The position numbers and the translations under genes were made by a program. 64,000 nt of DNA, from NCBI RefSeq assembly GCF_900142975.1, contig NZ_LT670848.1, positions 372,001-436,000 on the forward strand, written 5' to 3'. The notes under the pieces were generated by a model. It did not search any database, was not told the origin of the DNA, and saw only the letters and a program-made list of their open reading frames with translations. Every line of letters starts with the position of its first letter. Position 1 is the stretch's first letter. Shown here piece by piece: positions 10,006 through 18,456 of this stretch. The DNA is from Salegentibacter salegens. Its GTDB lineage: Bacteria > Bacteroidota > Bacteroidia > Flavobacteriales > Flavobacteriaceae.

Positions 10006-10431
10006 CTAAAGATCTCCTATTTGGGTAAGTGCGTTATCTGCTTTATAGTCCAGAATCTTTTTAAAATATTTATGTATCGCAGGCGTATCGGCTCTTACCT
10101 TAATTTTAGAATGATCCCTGTATATAGAATATTCTTCAGCTTTGCCCTTATAAAGATGGAGTTTGTAATAGGGGATAACCAGCGCGTAAGTTTCCAGTAA
10201 AGACCTAAACATCACGATAATTCCGTTGGGCCGCATTTCAACATTACAGGTGTTGGCATTATTATCTAGAACCAGGAGATTGTGAATATCAATACTGGTA
10301 TCGGTAATATGTAGTTTTGGCGATCCTGTTCCGTTTAATTTCATTCGCGCAAGTAGCGTAAAAGGCTTGCCAACTTCCTTGTCAATTTTCTCTTTGGTTT
10401 TGCTGCGGTTATAGGAGATATTCAATAACAT
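10006..10431 (-). CDS. Conserved-looking cytosolic protein of unknown function
   Basis: I do not recognise the family. The 141-residue product from ATG 10431 (MLLNISYNRSKTKEKIDKE) has no signal peptide or membrane segment and alternates beta-rich stretches (PKLHITDTSIDIHNLLVLD, NGIIVMFRSLLETYALVIPY). A longer frame to 10476 adds 15 unconvincing residues, so I prefer the internal ATG. It is divergent from argS, and the shared intergenic region carries three inverted repeats. Confidence 0.55.
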   Translation of the reverse strand: MLLNISYNRSKTKEKIDKEVGKPFTLLARMKLNGTGSPKLHITDTSIDIHNLLVLDNNANTCNVEMRPNGIIVMFRSLLETYALVIPYYKLHLYKGKAEEYSIYRDHSKIKVRADTPAIHKYFKKILDYKADNALTQIGDL

Positions 10432-10506
10432 AGCTTTTTGTTTAAAGATAAGTAAATTACATCGGGACATGCTCATGAAGTATTAAGAAAAAATAATTTA
10501 CAATTT

Positions 10507-10565
10507 CGAGACAAGTCTCGGTGCATTTAATCTCGATTATCGAGTAAATTATAGGCAAAAGCCTA
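10507..10565. repeat. Three consecutive short inverted repeats in the argS upstream region
   Basis: CGAGAC-AA-GTCTCG (10507-10520), CTCGA-TTA-TCGAG (about 10532-10544) and TAGGC-AAAA-GCCTA (10552-10565) follow one another just upstream of the argS -7 box. The last one is followed by TTTT. They could be operators or leader hairpins; no function is shown. Confidence 0.55.
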
Positions 10566-10573
10566 TTTTCTGT

Positions 10574-10581
10574 TATCTTTG
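10574..10581 (+). promoter_or_regulatory. Candidate -7 promoter element for argS
   Basis: TATCTTTG followed by CA matches the Bacteroidetes TANNTTTG consensus and lies 31 bp before the argS ATG. The -33 element is not obvious. Confidence 0.6.
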
Positions 10582-10612
10582 CAGGGCTTAAAACAATAAA
10601 TAGAAGTAAGAA

Positions 10613-12394
10613 ATGAAACTCCAAAGTACCCTCGCTACCCACGTAAAAGATGCTGTTAAAAAGACCTATGGTGTTGAAATTGATAACTTAGAATTTCAGC
10701 CTACGCGTAAGGATTTTGAAGGCGATATTACTTTGGTGACTTTCCCAATGCTGAAGGCTCTTAAAACAAATCCCGTAAAACTTGGAGAAGAGATTGGAAC
10801 TTATTTAACTGAAAATGTTGCTGAAGTTTCCGGATTTAATGTGGTGAAAGGCTTTTTGAACATTGTTTTAAGCGATGCCTATTTTCTCGATTTTTTCAGT
10901 GAAATGAAAGACAGAGAAAATTTTGGGATACTTCCCGCTGCGGAAGATGCTAAAGGGATTATGGTTGAATATTCTTCGCCAAATACCAATAAACCTTTGC
11001 ACTTAGGGCATATTAGAAATATTCTTTTAGGCTTTTCCGTTGCAGAAATTTTAAATGCTGCCGGAAATAAAGCCTATAAAACCCAGATTATTAACGATCG
11101 GGGAATTCATATTTGTAAATCTATGCTCGCCTGGGAGCGCTTCGGAAACGGAGAAACTCCAGAGTCTACCGGGTTGAAAGGCGATAAACTGGTGGGGAAT
11201 TACTACGTAAAATTTGACCAGGAATACAAAAAGGAAATTTCCGAATTAATGGAAACCAAAGGAATTTCTGAACAAGCCGCGAAAGCTGAAGCTCCAATTT
11301 TAGTTGAAGCCAAGCAAATGTTGCTAAAATGGGAAGCCGGCGATCCAGAAGTGGTTGCGCTTTGGGAGAAAATGAATCAATGGGTTTATGATGGTTTTGA
11401 GAAAACCTACGATGCTTTAGGCGTAGATTTCGATAAAAATTATTACGAAAGTGATACTTATCTTTTAGGAAAAGATGTAGTGAACCAGGGACTTGAAAAA
11501 GGCGTTTTTTATAAAAAAGAAGATGGTAGTGTTTGGATAGATCTTACCGATGAAGGTCTGGATGAAAAAATCGTTTTACGAAGCGATGGTACCGCGGTAT
11601 ATATGACCCAGGATATTGGTACCGCCATCCAACGGGTAAAGGATTTCGATATTAACGGGATGGTTTACACCGTAGGGAACGAACAGGATTACCACTTTAA
11701 AGTTCTATTTTTAATTCTGAAAAAACTCGGATTTGACTGGGCAGATTACCTGTATCATTTAAGTTACGGAATGGTAGATTTGCCTAGCGGAAAAATGAAA
11801 AGTAGGGAAGGAACCGTTGTAGATGCCGATGATCTTATCGCTGAAATGACCGAAACTGCCCGAAATATTTCTGAAGAATTAGGGAAATTAGACGGTTATA
11901 CCGAAGTTGAAAAAGAAGAGCTCTACCGGATGATCGGGTTGGGAGCTTTGAAATATTATATTTTAAAAGTAGATCCTAAAAAACGAATCTTATTTAATCC
12001 GGAAGAATCGGTAGATTTCCAGGGGAACACCGGTCCGTTTATTCAATATACTTACGCGAGAATTCAATCTATAATTAGGAAAGCCGATTTCGATTTTAAG
12101 AAACCGGTTGAAGATGGTTATGAATTTCACGAAAAAGAACGTTCGTTAATCAAGCAGCTTCAGCTATATCCTGAAACAATTCAGTTGGCGGCCGAAAATC
12201 ATAGTCCGGCGCTTATTGCTAATTACACTTACGAGCTGGTAAAAGAATTCAATTCATTTTATCAAAATGTAACAATCCTGGGAACCGAAGATATTACCGA
12301 AAAAACATTAAGAGTGCAATTGGCCAATAGTGTGGGGAATGTTATAAAATCTTCCTTCGGCTTATTGGGAATCCAGGTGCCTGAAAGAATGTAG
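10613..12394 (+). CDS. argS: Arginyl-tRNA synthetase
   Basis: This class I aminoacyl-tRNA synthetase charges tRNA-Arg. The 593-residue protein has the N-terminal additional domain (residues 1-110), the HIGH-type motif in SSPNTNKPLHLGHIRN, a KMSKS-like loop in LPSGKMKSREGTVVD, and the C-terminal anticodon-binding DALR domain (NTGPFIQYTYARIQSI onward). The length is normal. It has its own promoter box and is followed by a 353-bp non-coding stretch. Confidence 0.97.
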   Translation: MKLQSTLATHVKDAVKKTYGVEIDNLEFQPTRKDFEGDITLVTFPMLKALKTNPVKLGEEIGTYLTENVAEVSGFNVVKGFLNIVLSDAYFLDFFSEMKDRENFGILPAAEDAKGIMVEYSSPNTNKPLHLGHIRNILLGFSVAEILNAAGNKAYKTQIINDRGIHICKSMLAWERFGNGETPESTGLKGDKLVGNYYVKFDQEYKKEISELMETKGISEQAAKAEAPILVEAKQMLLKWEAGDPEVVALWEKMNQWVYDGFEKTYDALGVDFDKNYYESDTYLLGKDVVNQGLEKGVFYKKEDGSVWIDLTDEGLDEKIVLRSDGTAVYMTQDIGTAIQRVKDFDINGMVYTVGNEQDYHFKVLFLILKKLGFDWADYLYHLSYGMVDLPSGKMKSREGTVVDADDLIAEMTETARNISEELGKLDGYTEVEKEELYRMIGLGALKYYILKVDPKKRILFNPEESVDFQGNTGPFIQYTYARIQSIIRKADFDFKKPVEDGYEFHEKERSLIKQLQLYPETIQLAAENHSPALIANYTYELVKEFNSFYQNVTILGTEDITEKTLRVQLANSVGNVIKSSFGLLGIQVPERM

Positions 12395-12462
12395 AAAGCC
12401 CCCTAGTGGGGAATAAAGGCTGATGATTTTAATTTTAGATTTGAACAAAACGGAAAACAGAG

Positions 12463-12481
12463 AACCGACAACTGAGAACTG
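12463..12481. repeat. Orphan copy of the four-helix-bundle cassette end repeat
   Basis: This 19-mer (beginning AACCGACAACTG) matches 16 of 19 positions of the sequence at 14519-14537 that closes the four-helix-bundle cassette downstream of ffh. It may be a solo end or the footprint of an excised copy. Confidence 0.5.
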
Positions 12482-12513
12482 AAATAAAAGTTTTCACTTC
12501 AGGCTCAAATCAT

Positions 12514-12521
12514 TAAATTTG
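12514..12521 (+). promoter_or_regulatory. Candidate -7 promoter element for ffh
   Basis: TAAATTTG followed by CA fits TANNTTTG exactly. A T-rich TTTTC at 12491-12495 sits about 19 bp upstream as a weak -33. The leader to the ffh ATG would be about 220 nt, unusually long here, so a nearer promoter is possible. Confidence 0.4.
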
Positions 12522-12747
12522 CAATTCGTTGAAAAAGCGAAATGTATAAAGCTTATTGAAATATAAGGAGTTTTATATCTCCTGCAGGGTTTATAAATCC
12601 TTGGAGGTATTGCTGATTTTTAGACCTACGAGTTGTAAAAAAATCTCGCAGGAAGTTGAATTTTAAGTTTAAAATATCGAGGCTTGCCTCAACAAAATTA
12701 TACTCTTTCCCGATAGCTTTGGGAAGGATTAAACCATAGGAAAAATT

Positions 12748-14076
12748 ATGTTTGATAGTTTAAGTGATAAGTTAGATAATGCCTTACACGTTTTAAAAGG
12801 GCACGGCCAGATTACCGAGGTAAACGTTGCCGAAACTTTAAAGGAAGTGAGACGTGCTTTGGTGGATGCCGATGTGAACTATAAAATAGCCAAAGACTTT
12901 ACCAATATTGTAAAGGAAAAGGCATTGGGACAGGACGTTTTGACCGCCCTGAAACCAGGCCAGATGATGGTGAAATTGGTGAAAGATGAACTTACCCAGT
13001 TAATGGGTGGAGAAGCCGAAGGAATTAACCTTTCCGGCGACCCTTCTATTATTCTTATGTCTGGATTGCAGGGTAGTGGTAAAACTACTTTTTCCGGAAA
13101 ACTTGCTAATTTTCTAAAAACAAAGAAGTCTAAAAAACCACTTTTGGTTGCTTGTGATGTTTATCGTCCTGCGGCGATCAACCAGTTGCACGTAGTTGGT
13201 GACCAGGTTGGTGTTGAGGTGTTTTCAGATGAAGGCAACCAGGATCCGGTGGCTATTTCCAAAGCTGCCATTGCCCACGCCAAACAAAACGGACATAATG
13301 TAGTGATTATAGATACCGCCGGTCGTTTAGCTGTAGATGAGGCGATGATGGCCGAAATTTCAAATATCCACGAAGCTATCCAACCGCACGAGACTTTATT
13401 CGTGGTAGATTCTATGACGGGTCAGGATGCGGTGAATACAGCAAAGACCTTTAATGAAAGATTGAATTTTGACGGAGTAATCCTTACAAAATTAGATGGT
13501 GATACTCGTGGTGGTGCGGCTATTTCTATTAAATCTGTAGTTAACAAGCCTATTAAATTTATTGGTACCGGGGAGAAAATGGACGCGTTAGATGTGTTCT
13601 ATCCAGACCGTATGGCCGATAGGATTCTTGGGATGGGAGATGTTGTTTCACTTGTAGAACGTGCCCAGGAACAATATGATGAAGAAGAAGCAAGAAAACT
13701 TCAGAAGAAAATTGCCAAGAACCAGTTTGGTTTTGACGATTTCCTCAAGCAATTACAGCAGATAAAAAAGATGGGGTCTATGAAAGACCTTATGGGAATG
13801 ATTCCGGGAGCGGGGAAAATGCTGAAAGATGTAGATATTGATGATGATGCCTTTAAAGGAATTGAAGCAATAATCCACTCGATGACTCCCGAAGAACGAA
13901 GCAATCCAAAAGTTATAAATTCAAGCCGTAAGAAACGAATTAGTAAAGGTTCAGGAACTACAGTTCAGGAAGTGAACCAATTGTTAAAGCAATTCAACCA
14001 GATGGGTAAAATGATGAAGATGATGCAAGGTGGCGGTGGCCAGAAGATGATGCAGATGATGAAGGGAATGAAGTAG
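12748..14076 (+). CDS. ffh: Signal recognition particle protein Ffh (SRP54)
   Basis: Ffh binds signal sequences and 4.5S RNA and delivers ribosomes to FtsY at the membrane. The 442-residue protein has the N domain (1-90), the GTPase G domain with GLQGSGKTT, DVYRPAA, DTAGR and TKLDG, and a C-terminal methionine-rich M domain ending GKMMKMMQGGGGQKMMQMMK, the signal-peptide-binding brush. All GTPase motifs are intact. The four-helix-bundle cassette begins within 5 bp of its stop. Confidence 0.98.
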   Translation: MFDSLSDKLDNALHVLKGHGQITEVNVAETLKEVRRALVDADVNYKIAKDFTNIVKEKALGQDVLTALKPGQMMVKLVKDELTQLMGGEAEGINLSGDPSIILMSGLQGSGKTTFSGKLANFLKTKKSKKPLLVACDVYRPAAINQLHVVGDQVGVEVFSDEGNQDPVAISKAAIAHAKQNGHNVVIIDTAGRLAVDEAMMAEISNIHEAIQPHETLFVVDSMTGQDAVNTAKTFNERLNFDGVILTKLDGDTRGGAAISIKSVVNKPIKFIGTGEKMDALDVFYPDRMADRILGMGDVVSLVERAQEQYDEEEARKLQKKIAKNQFGFDDFLKQLQQIKKMGSMKDLMGMIPGAGKMLKDVDIDDDAFKGIEAIIHSMTPEERSNPKVINSSRKKRISKGSGTTVQEVNQLLKQFNQMGKMMKMMQGGGGQKMMQMMKGMK

Positions 14077-14080
14077 AACT

Positions 14081-14114
14081 CAGTAGGCAGTTATTGCAGT
14101 CTCAGTTGGCAGTT
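14081..14114. repeat. Left inverted-repeat pair of the four-helix-bundle cassette
   Basis: CAGTTGGCAGTT occurs exactly at 14103-14114 and with one mismatch at 14081-14092. The reverse complement occurs twice on the other side of the gene (14506-14517 and 14519-14530). Confidence 0.75.
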
Positions 14115-14132
14115 AAAATTAACGTTTTAAAT

Positions 14133-14504
14133 ATGGATTTTAAGTCGCTACGCGCTTATGAGATTGGCTTTGAACTTGCTATGGGGATATTCGAAGTTTC
14201 CAGGGGATTTCCCAAAGAGGAAACTTATTCACTTACCGATCAAATAAGAAGAAGTTCAAGATCGGTTTGTGTAAATGTTGCTGAAGCTTATAGAAAGAGA
14301 AGATACGAGAAGCATTTTATAAGTAAATTAACTGATAGTGATGCTGAGAACGCCGAAACTCAAAGCTGGTTAGAGTTTGCTTTTGCTTGTAAGTACATAG
14401 ATTTAGATACAAAAGATAAATTGATTAAGAAAAGTCACGAAGTAGGAAAGCTTCTGAACTTTATGATTAATAATCCCGGGAGATTTGGAGTGGGTGTAAA
14501 TTAA
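14133..14504 (+). CDS. Four-helix-bundle protein (23S rRNA intervening-sequence / S23 type)
   Basis: The 123-residue product from ATG 14133 (MDFKSLRAYEIGFELAMGIF) has the hallmarks of the four-helix-bundle family first seen in proteins encoded by 23S rRNA intervening sequences: the hydrophobic first helix, SLTDQIRRSSRSVCVNVAEA, and KHFISKLTDSDAENAETQSW. The related Avd protein works in diversity-generating retroelements, but no reverse transcriptase is present here. The gene is wedged between ffh and folD and is bracketed by inverted 12-mers, unlike its core-gene neighbours, which suggests insertion. The upstream TTG 14094 start would read through the left repeat and is rejected. Its function is unknown. 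Confidence 0.83.
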   Translation: MDFKSLRAYEIGFELAMGIFEVSRGFPKEETYSLTDQIRRSSRSVCVNVAEAYRKRRYEKHFISKLTDSDAENAETQSWLEFAFACKYIDLDTKDKLIKKSHEVGKLLNFMINNPGRFGVGVN

Positions 14505-14505
14505 A

Positions 14506-14537
14506 AACTGCCAACTGCAACTGCCAACTGAAAACTG
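14506..14537. repeat. Right inverted-repeat pair of the four-helix-bundle cassette
   Basis: AACTGCCAACTG is present twice in tandem (14506-14517 and 14519-14530, period 13), then AAAACTG. These are reverse complements of the left-side repeats and end only 3 bp before the folD ATG. Confidence 0.75.
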
Positions 14538-14540
14538 ACC

Positions 14541-15452
14541 ATGAATATTTTAGACGGAAAAAAAACCAGCAACGATATTAAAGATGAGATTGCTGCTGAA
14601 GTTGAAAAAATTAAAAATAGAGGTGAGAAAGTACCTCATTTGGCTGCGATAATTGTTGGTAACGACGGCGCTAGCTTAACCTACGTAAATGCAAAAGTAA
14701 AATCCTGTAAACGTGTAGGTTTCGAATCTTCTTTGTATAGATTGCCCAATACGGTAAGTGAACTGGAACTTCTGGACAAGATTGAAGAACTAAACCAGAA
14801 TAACGATATAGACGGATTTATTGTTCAGTTGCCTTTACCACCACAAATTGATACTCAAAAAGTTTTAAATGCTGTAGATCCAGATAAAGATGTAGATGGA
14901 TTTCATCCTACTAATTTTGGAAAAATGGCGTTGGATATGACGTCTTTTATTCCGGCGACGCCGTTTGGGATTCTAGAATTATTGGAGCGTTATGATATTC
15001 CTACTAAAGGAAAACATACCGTGGTAATTGGGAGAAGTTATATCGTAGGAAGGCCAATGAGTATTTTGATGGGAAGAAGTGGTTTCCCGGGGAACTCAAC
15101 CGTAACCCTGACTCACGAATTCACTAAAAACATTACACAAATAACCTCCCAGGCCGATATCATCATTATCGCGGTTGGAATTCCAGATTTTCTTAAAGCA
15201 GAGATGATTAAAGATGATGCAGTAATTATCGACGTTGGAATTACCAGGGTGCCTAATGATGAAGCCGAAAAAGGCTATGTGATTAAAGGTGATGTTGATT
15301 TTGAAAATGTAAGCAAACGAGCATCATACATTACGCCTGTTCCGGGTGGAGTAGGGCCAATGACGGTTTCTATGTTGCTCAAAAATACATTGCTAGCAAC
15401 GGAACGCCATAAAAAAAGAGTAAAAGAAAATAGCAAAACCAGAACTGCTTAA
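14541..15452 (+). CDS. folD: Bifunctional methylenetetrahydrofolate dehydrogenase / methenyltetrahydrofolate cyclohydrolase
   Basis: FolD interconverts 5,10-methylene-THF, methenyl-THF and 10-formyl-THF in one-carbon metabolism. The 303-residue protein shows the substrate region YVNAKVKSCKRVGF (catalytic Lys), the signature DGFIVQLPLPPQID, PDKDVDGFHPTN, the dinucleotide-binding VVIGRSYIVGRPMSILM, and the C-terminal TPVPGGVGPMTVSMLL. The RGNxxG-type loop is normal for the family. Its ATG is 3 bp from the cassette repeats, so the insertion displaced any native ffh-folD leader. Confidence 0.97.
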   Translation: MNILDGKKTSNDIKDEIAAEVEKIKNRGEKVPHLAAIIVGNDGASLTYVNAKVKSCKRVGFESSLYRLPNTVSELELLDKIEELNQNNDIDGFIVQLPLPPQIDTQKVLNAVDPDKDVDGFHPTNFGKMALDMTSFIPATPFGILELLERYDIPTKGKHTVVIGRSYIVGRPMSILMGRSGFPGNSTVTLTHEFTKNITQITSQADIIIIAVGIPDFLKAEMIKDDAVIIDVGITRVPNDEAEKGYVIKGDVDFENVSKRASYITPVPGGVGPMTVSMLLKNTLLATERHKKRVKENSKTRTA

Positions 15453-15462
15453 AGTTTTCAGT

Positions 15463-15518
15463 AAAAAAAAAGTCCTTCCAAATCTTACAATTAGAAGGAT
15501 TTGACAGGACTTTTTTAT
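15463..15518. terminator. Bidirectional terminator between folD and the DUF1232 gene
   Basis: An outer stem (15466-15476 with 15506-15516, core AAGTCCT/AGGACTT) encloses an inner CAAATC/GATTTG stem (15479-15484 with 15498-15503). The A run before and the T run after allow termination from both strands. Confidence 0.85.
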
Positions 15519-15546
15519 TTATTATAATTCAGGGAAAAATAGAGGT

Positions 15547-15948
15547 TTAATCTTCTTCTAATTTCCAGTCTAAATATTTATGTAGATCAGTTTCAATAAA
15601 CCTTAAAGTTACTGTGAGCAGGGCAAAATCATCTACATAACCAATTCCGGGAAGAAAATCGGGAACAATATCTAATGGGTTCAATACATATAGCAATACA
15701 AATGCAACTGCTGCTATAGAAAACCAGGGTACATTGGTATAAACGCCCTTTCGGTAGTCTTTTAACATACCAAACATCACTTTACCCAGTTCAGTATATT
15801 TTCTTAAGGCACCTGAATTATTAATCTTGTCATCAATTTCTTTTTGATTATTCATGGCAATATCAATATCACCATCTTTAACCTGAGTAGCTCCTTTTTT
15901 AAGGTATTTCTCATCAATTTCTTCTTTCTTTTTACTAAACATATTCAT
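15547..15948 (-). CDS. YkvA-family (DUF1232) membrane protein
   Basis: The 133-residue protein carries the DUF1232 core about residues 75-125, with a hydrophobic segment and the motif LNPLDIVPDFLPGIGYVDDF that defines the family. The N-terminal half is charged and probably cytoplasmic. The function of the family is unknown. The upstream gene (AI-2E transporter family) is 30 bp away on the same strand, so the two are probably co-transcribed. Confidence 0.83.
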   Translation of the reverse strand: MNMFSKKKEEIDEKYLKKGATQVKDGDIDIAMNNQKEIDDKINNSGALRKYTELGKVMFGMLKDYRKGVYTNVPWFSIAAVAFVLLYVLNPLDIVPDFLPGIGYVDDFALLTVTLRFIETDLHKYLDWKLEED

Positions 15949-15978
15949 AATTCTTCATTTTTTGATTAGTATTTATTT

Positions 15979-16998
15979 TTAAAGTCGGTCGTGGGCATTA
16001 CCGTATTCCTTTTTATAAATTTTCAGTATTAATAAAAACAGCGAAATAAGCAAAGGCCCAAAAATTAATCCTATAAACCCGAAAAGCTGAACCCCTACAA
16101 TTACACCAAAAAGGGTGATAAGTGGGTGAACTGCTGCAAGTCTATCTAAAATATAAAGTCTAATAATATTATCTGTAGAGCCAACAACCACAAACCCGTA
16201 GATTAACATGGCAATGGCCTGCCAGTTATCGCCCTGGGCAATTAGGAGTATCACTACTGGGAGAATCCCTATGGCTGTTCCAATAAAAGGTATCATAGAT
16301 CCTATAGCGGTTATTACAAACCAAAAGAAAGGATCTGGCACACCAAAAATTAAATACCCAATAAGTGCTATTATTCCCTGAAAAATTGCGACCAGCGGAA
16401 TACCCAATGCATTAGATTTTACAAGTTGATCACTCTCTTTTGCTATTATCTCCAGGTTGTCATTTCCCAGCGGGATATAGGAGATAAGAGACGATTTCAT
16501 AGAATCTCTTTTTACCAGCATATAGTAAAGCATAAAATACATAATACCAATAGCTATAAAAGCGTCAAACGTGCCGCCTGCCAGGCTTTGCAGGTTTCCA
16601 GACATCCAGTTTGCAACCGAAGAAGTGTCTATAGATTCACTCACGCTATAGCCTATATACGTTTCGGCTTCATTGAGCTGCTCTTTTACGGCTCTAATTA
16701 CACGTTCAGAATTTGCAACTGCTTTACTTATTTTTGAAGTAAGCATAATTACAATTAGAATAATGGGCACCAGGATGCCTACAAAAGATCCTGCCATTAA
16801 AAGCGCTGCTGCTACCGGAGGTTTCCAGCCCCTGGCCAGTAATTTTTTCATCCAATTACGCAAAAGAACATATAAAGTAATTGCCCCTAAAACCCCCGAG
16901 AGGTATGGGATAATTTCTTTAAAAATTAAAACCGTTAAAAAGAGAATGAGCATTAGTACGAAAATCTGCCGTACCAGTGCCGGTTTTAATCTATCCAT
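15979..16998 (-). CDS. AI-2E family transporter (PerM-like membrane protein)
   Basis: The 339-residue polytopic protein matches the PF01594-type family: paired N-terminal helices (IFVLMLILFLTVLIFKEIIP, LGAITLYVLLRNWMKKLL), a central soluble region, and the C-terminal helices with VVGSTDNIIRLYIL and HPLITLFGVIVGVQLFGFIG. Members are annotated as AI-2 exporters, but many have other or unknown substrates, including Na+/Li+ antiport. It is 18 bp downstream of the VOC gene on the same strand. Confidence 0.85.
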   Translation of the reverse strand: MDRLKPALVRQIFVLMLILFLTVLIFKEIIPYLSGVLGAITLYVLLRNWMKKLLARGWKPPVAAALLMAGSFVGILVPIILIVIMLTSKISKAVANSERVIRAVKEQLNEAETYIGYSVSESIDTSSVANWMSGNLQSLAGGTFDAFIAIGIMYFMLYYMLVKRDSMKSSLISYIPLGNDNLEIIAKESDQLVKSNALGIPLVAIFQGIIALIGYLIFGVPDPFFWFVITAIGSMIPFIGTAIGILPVVILLIAQGDNWQAIAMLIYGFVVVGSTDNIIRLYILDRLAAVHPLITLFGVIVGVQLFGFIGLIFGPLLISLFLLILKIYKKEYGNAHDRL

Positions 16999-17016
16999 AT
17001 TTTTGCGCTTGGTTGG

Positions 17017-17439
17017 TTATTTTGCAAATAGCTGTTCTTTATTTTTAAAAGCTTTAAATTCTAATGCGTTTCCGCTGGGGTCTTTAAAAAACATGGTGGC
17101 CTGCTCGCCTACCTGACCCTCAAAACGGATGTAAGGTTCTATTTCAAACTCAATATTTTTTGATCTTAATAAATTAGCAAATTCCTGGAATACTTCCCAT
17201 TCTAGAACTACTCCAAAATGAGGTACGGGCACATCTTTGCCATCTACAGGGTTGCTGTGCGCTTTTTCGGTTTCGTTAGCCGGTTTATAATGAATTACCA
17301 ATTGGTGACCAAAAAAATTAAAATCTACCCAGTGATCGCTGCTGCGGCCTTCGCCACAACCCAGGATTTCTTTATAAAATTTTCTGGCTTTTTGTAAATC
17401 TGAAACCGGTATGGCTAAATGAAATGGCTGTACCTTCAT
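17017..17439 (-). CDS. VOC-fold (glyoxalase/bleomycin-resistance family) protein
   Basis: The 140-residue protein is a single vicinal-oxygen-chelate unit pair: [20 protein letters not shown] at the N-terminus and PHFGVVLEW, then [12 protein letters not shown] at the C-terminus. Candidate metal ligands are the His of FHLAIPV, the His of PHFGVV and the Glu of ALEFKAF. Proteins of this type may be dioxygenases, lyases or resistance proteins, and the substrate cannot be assigned. Confidence 0.82.
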   Translation of the reverse strand: MKVQPFHLAIPVSDLQKARKFYKEILGCGEGRSSDHWVDFNFFGHQLVIHYKPANETEKAHSNPVDGKDVPVPHFGVVLEWEVFQEFANLLRSKNIEFEIEPYIRFEGQVGEQATMFFKDPSGNALEFKAFKNKEQLFAK

Positions 17440-17528
17440 AAATCTTAACTTAGTTAATCTAAAATTCTACGCAATTAAAATTAACATGTAATCTTAACAT
17501 GCCGGCAAGGCATTGCGCTAATAATGTG

Positions 17529-18323
17529 TTAAGATTTATTTCCACGGGATCCCGTGGCTTTTTTTTCTGAATTTTTTAATCTGGAAGCTTCTTCTGTTTT
17601 GCTAGATTCATCTAGCATCCTGTTAATGGTTGCGAGCTCTTCTTGAGTAAGGTCGCGGTATGTGCCTACGGGAACATCCAGGCTCACATTCATGATTCTA
17701 ATCCGTTTTAGCGCGGCAACTTCAAAACCTAAAAATTCGCACATTCTACGAATTTGACGGTTTAGTCCCTGGGTTAGCACAATTCTAAAATCGTTTCTTC
17801 CCAATTTCTCCACTTCGCATTTTTTAGTGGTAGTCCCTAGAATAGGAACGCCATTACCCATTCTGCGAATAAAATCTGGAGTGATGGGTTTATTAACGGA
17901 AACTATATATTCCTTCTCGTGGTTGTTCCTGGCGCGTAAGATCTTATTAACAATATCGCCATCGTTGGTAAGAAAAATAAGTCCTTCGCTGGGTTTGTCG
18001 AGCCGGCCAATAGGAAAAATCCGTTTTGGATAATTTATGTAATCAATAATGTTATCCTTTTCCACGCGGGTATCAGTAGTACAAACAATGCCTACCGGTT
18101 TGTTGAAAGCGAGATAAACATTAGGTTCTTTTTTTTCTGCTTCAGAAACTGCTTTTCCGTCAACTTTTACCACATCATCGGGGCCAATTTTAGTGCCCAT
18201 CTCAGGTACGACTCCGTTAATGGTCACCCGGCCCTGATCTATGAGTTTGTCGGCGGCACGGCGGGAACAATAACCAATTTCACTTAGGTATTTGTTTATT
18301 CGGGTAAGCTTCTGTTCAGACAT
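17529..18323 (-). CDS. rluF: 23S rRNA pseudouridine synthase, RsuA/RluF family
   Basis: This 264-residue enzyme isomerises a uridine in 23S rRNA. The N-terminal S4 RNA-binding domain ([20 protein letters not shown]) is followed by the catalytic domain with the Asp motif [20 protein letters not shown] and the C-terminal [27 protein letters not shown] and overall similarity point to RluF rather than RluB or RsuA; the exact target base is an inference. ATG 18323 is preferred over 18350 because the upstream codons overlap the -7 promoter box. The low-complexity Ser/Lys-rich tail (last 25 residues) contains a 16-bp palindrome. Confidence 0.86.
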   Translation of the reverse strand: MSEQKLTRINKYLSEIGYCSRRAADKLIDQGRVTINGVVPEMGTKIGPDDVVKVDGKAVSEAEKKEPNVYLAFNKPVGIVCTTDTRVEKDNIIDYINYPKRIFPIGRLDKPSEGLIFLTNDGDIVNKILRARNNHEKEYIVSVNKPITPDFIRRMGNGVPILGTTTKKCEVEKLGRNDFRIVLTQGLNRQIRRMCEFLGFEVAALKRIRIMNVSLDVPVGTYRDLTQEELATINRMLDESSKTEEASRLKNSEKKATGSRGNKS

Positions 18324-18339
18324 AAAAAAGATTGTGCTG

Positions 18340-18347
18340 CAAAGATA
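18340..18347 (-). promoter_or_regulatory. Candidate -7 promoter element for rluF
   Basis: On the minus strand this reads TATCTTTG followed by CA, an exact TANNTTTG match 16 bp upstream of ATG 18323. It gives a short leader of about 12 nt. Confidence 0.6.
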
Positions 18348-18403
18348 CAAGAATTCAGCGCGAAACTAATTTTTTAAAAAATAATCAAGGTACAGGCAAC
18401 CTT

Positions 18404-18427
18404 TTGTAACTTTCCTGCGTCTATGTA
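18404..18427 (+). promoter_or_regulatory. Possible ECF-type promoter ahead of the sigma factor gene
   Basis: TTGTAAC followed 7 nt later by CGTCTAT resembles the AAC...CGTC pattern of ECF promoters. The spacing is shorter than the usual approximately 16 nt, so the call is tentative. Autoregulation by the gene product would be expected if it is real. Confidence 0.3.
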
Positions 18428-18456
18428 AATAGAAGGCCTTTTAATTAGAAAACCGG

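Larger units (their letters stand above)
12395..12747. other. 353-bp intergenic region between argS and ffh
   Basis: No gene is visible. It contains a short CCCC/GGGG hairpin just after argS (about 12399-12412), a sequence matching the end of the four-helix-bundle cassette (12463-12481), a TAAATTTG promoter box (12514-12521), and two decayed hairpins of the CCTNCNAGG type at about 12580-12606 and 12624-12655, then a GAGGC-TTG-CCTC hairpin near 12678. It looks like an accumulation site for small repeats. Confidence 0.55.

Noticed and set aside
12395..12747. Possible structured RNA or tRNA in the argS-ffh gap
   Set aside because: Only short unconnected hairpins and repeat remnants were found; no tRNA-like cloverleaf or recognised riboswitch core.
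14133..14504. Diversity-generating retroelement (Avd-like protein)
   Set aside because: No reverse transcriptase, template repeat or variable repeat is visible nearby; only the fold family is shared.
17542..17557. 16-bp palindrome CCACGGGATCCCGTGG followed by a T run
   Set aside because: It lies within the 3' coding end of rluF on the opposite strand and no plus-strand gene reads into it; most likely a coding coincidence rather than a terminator.
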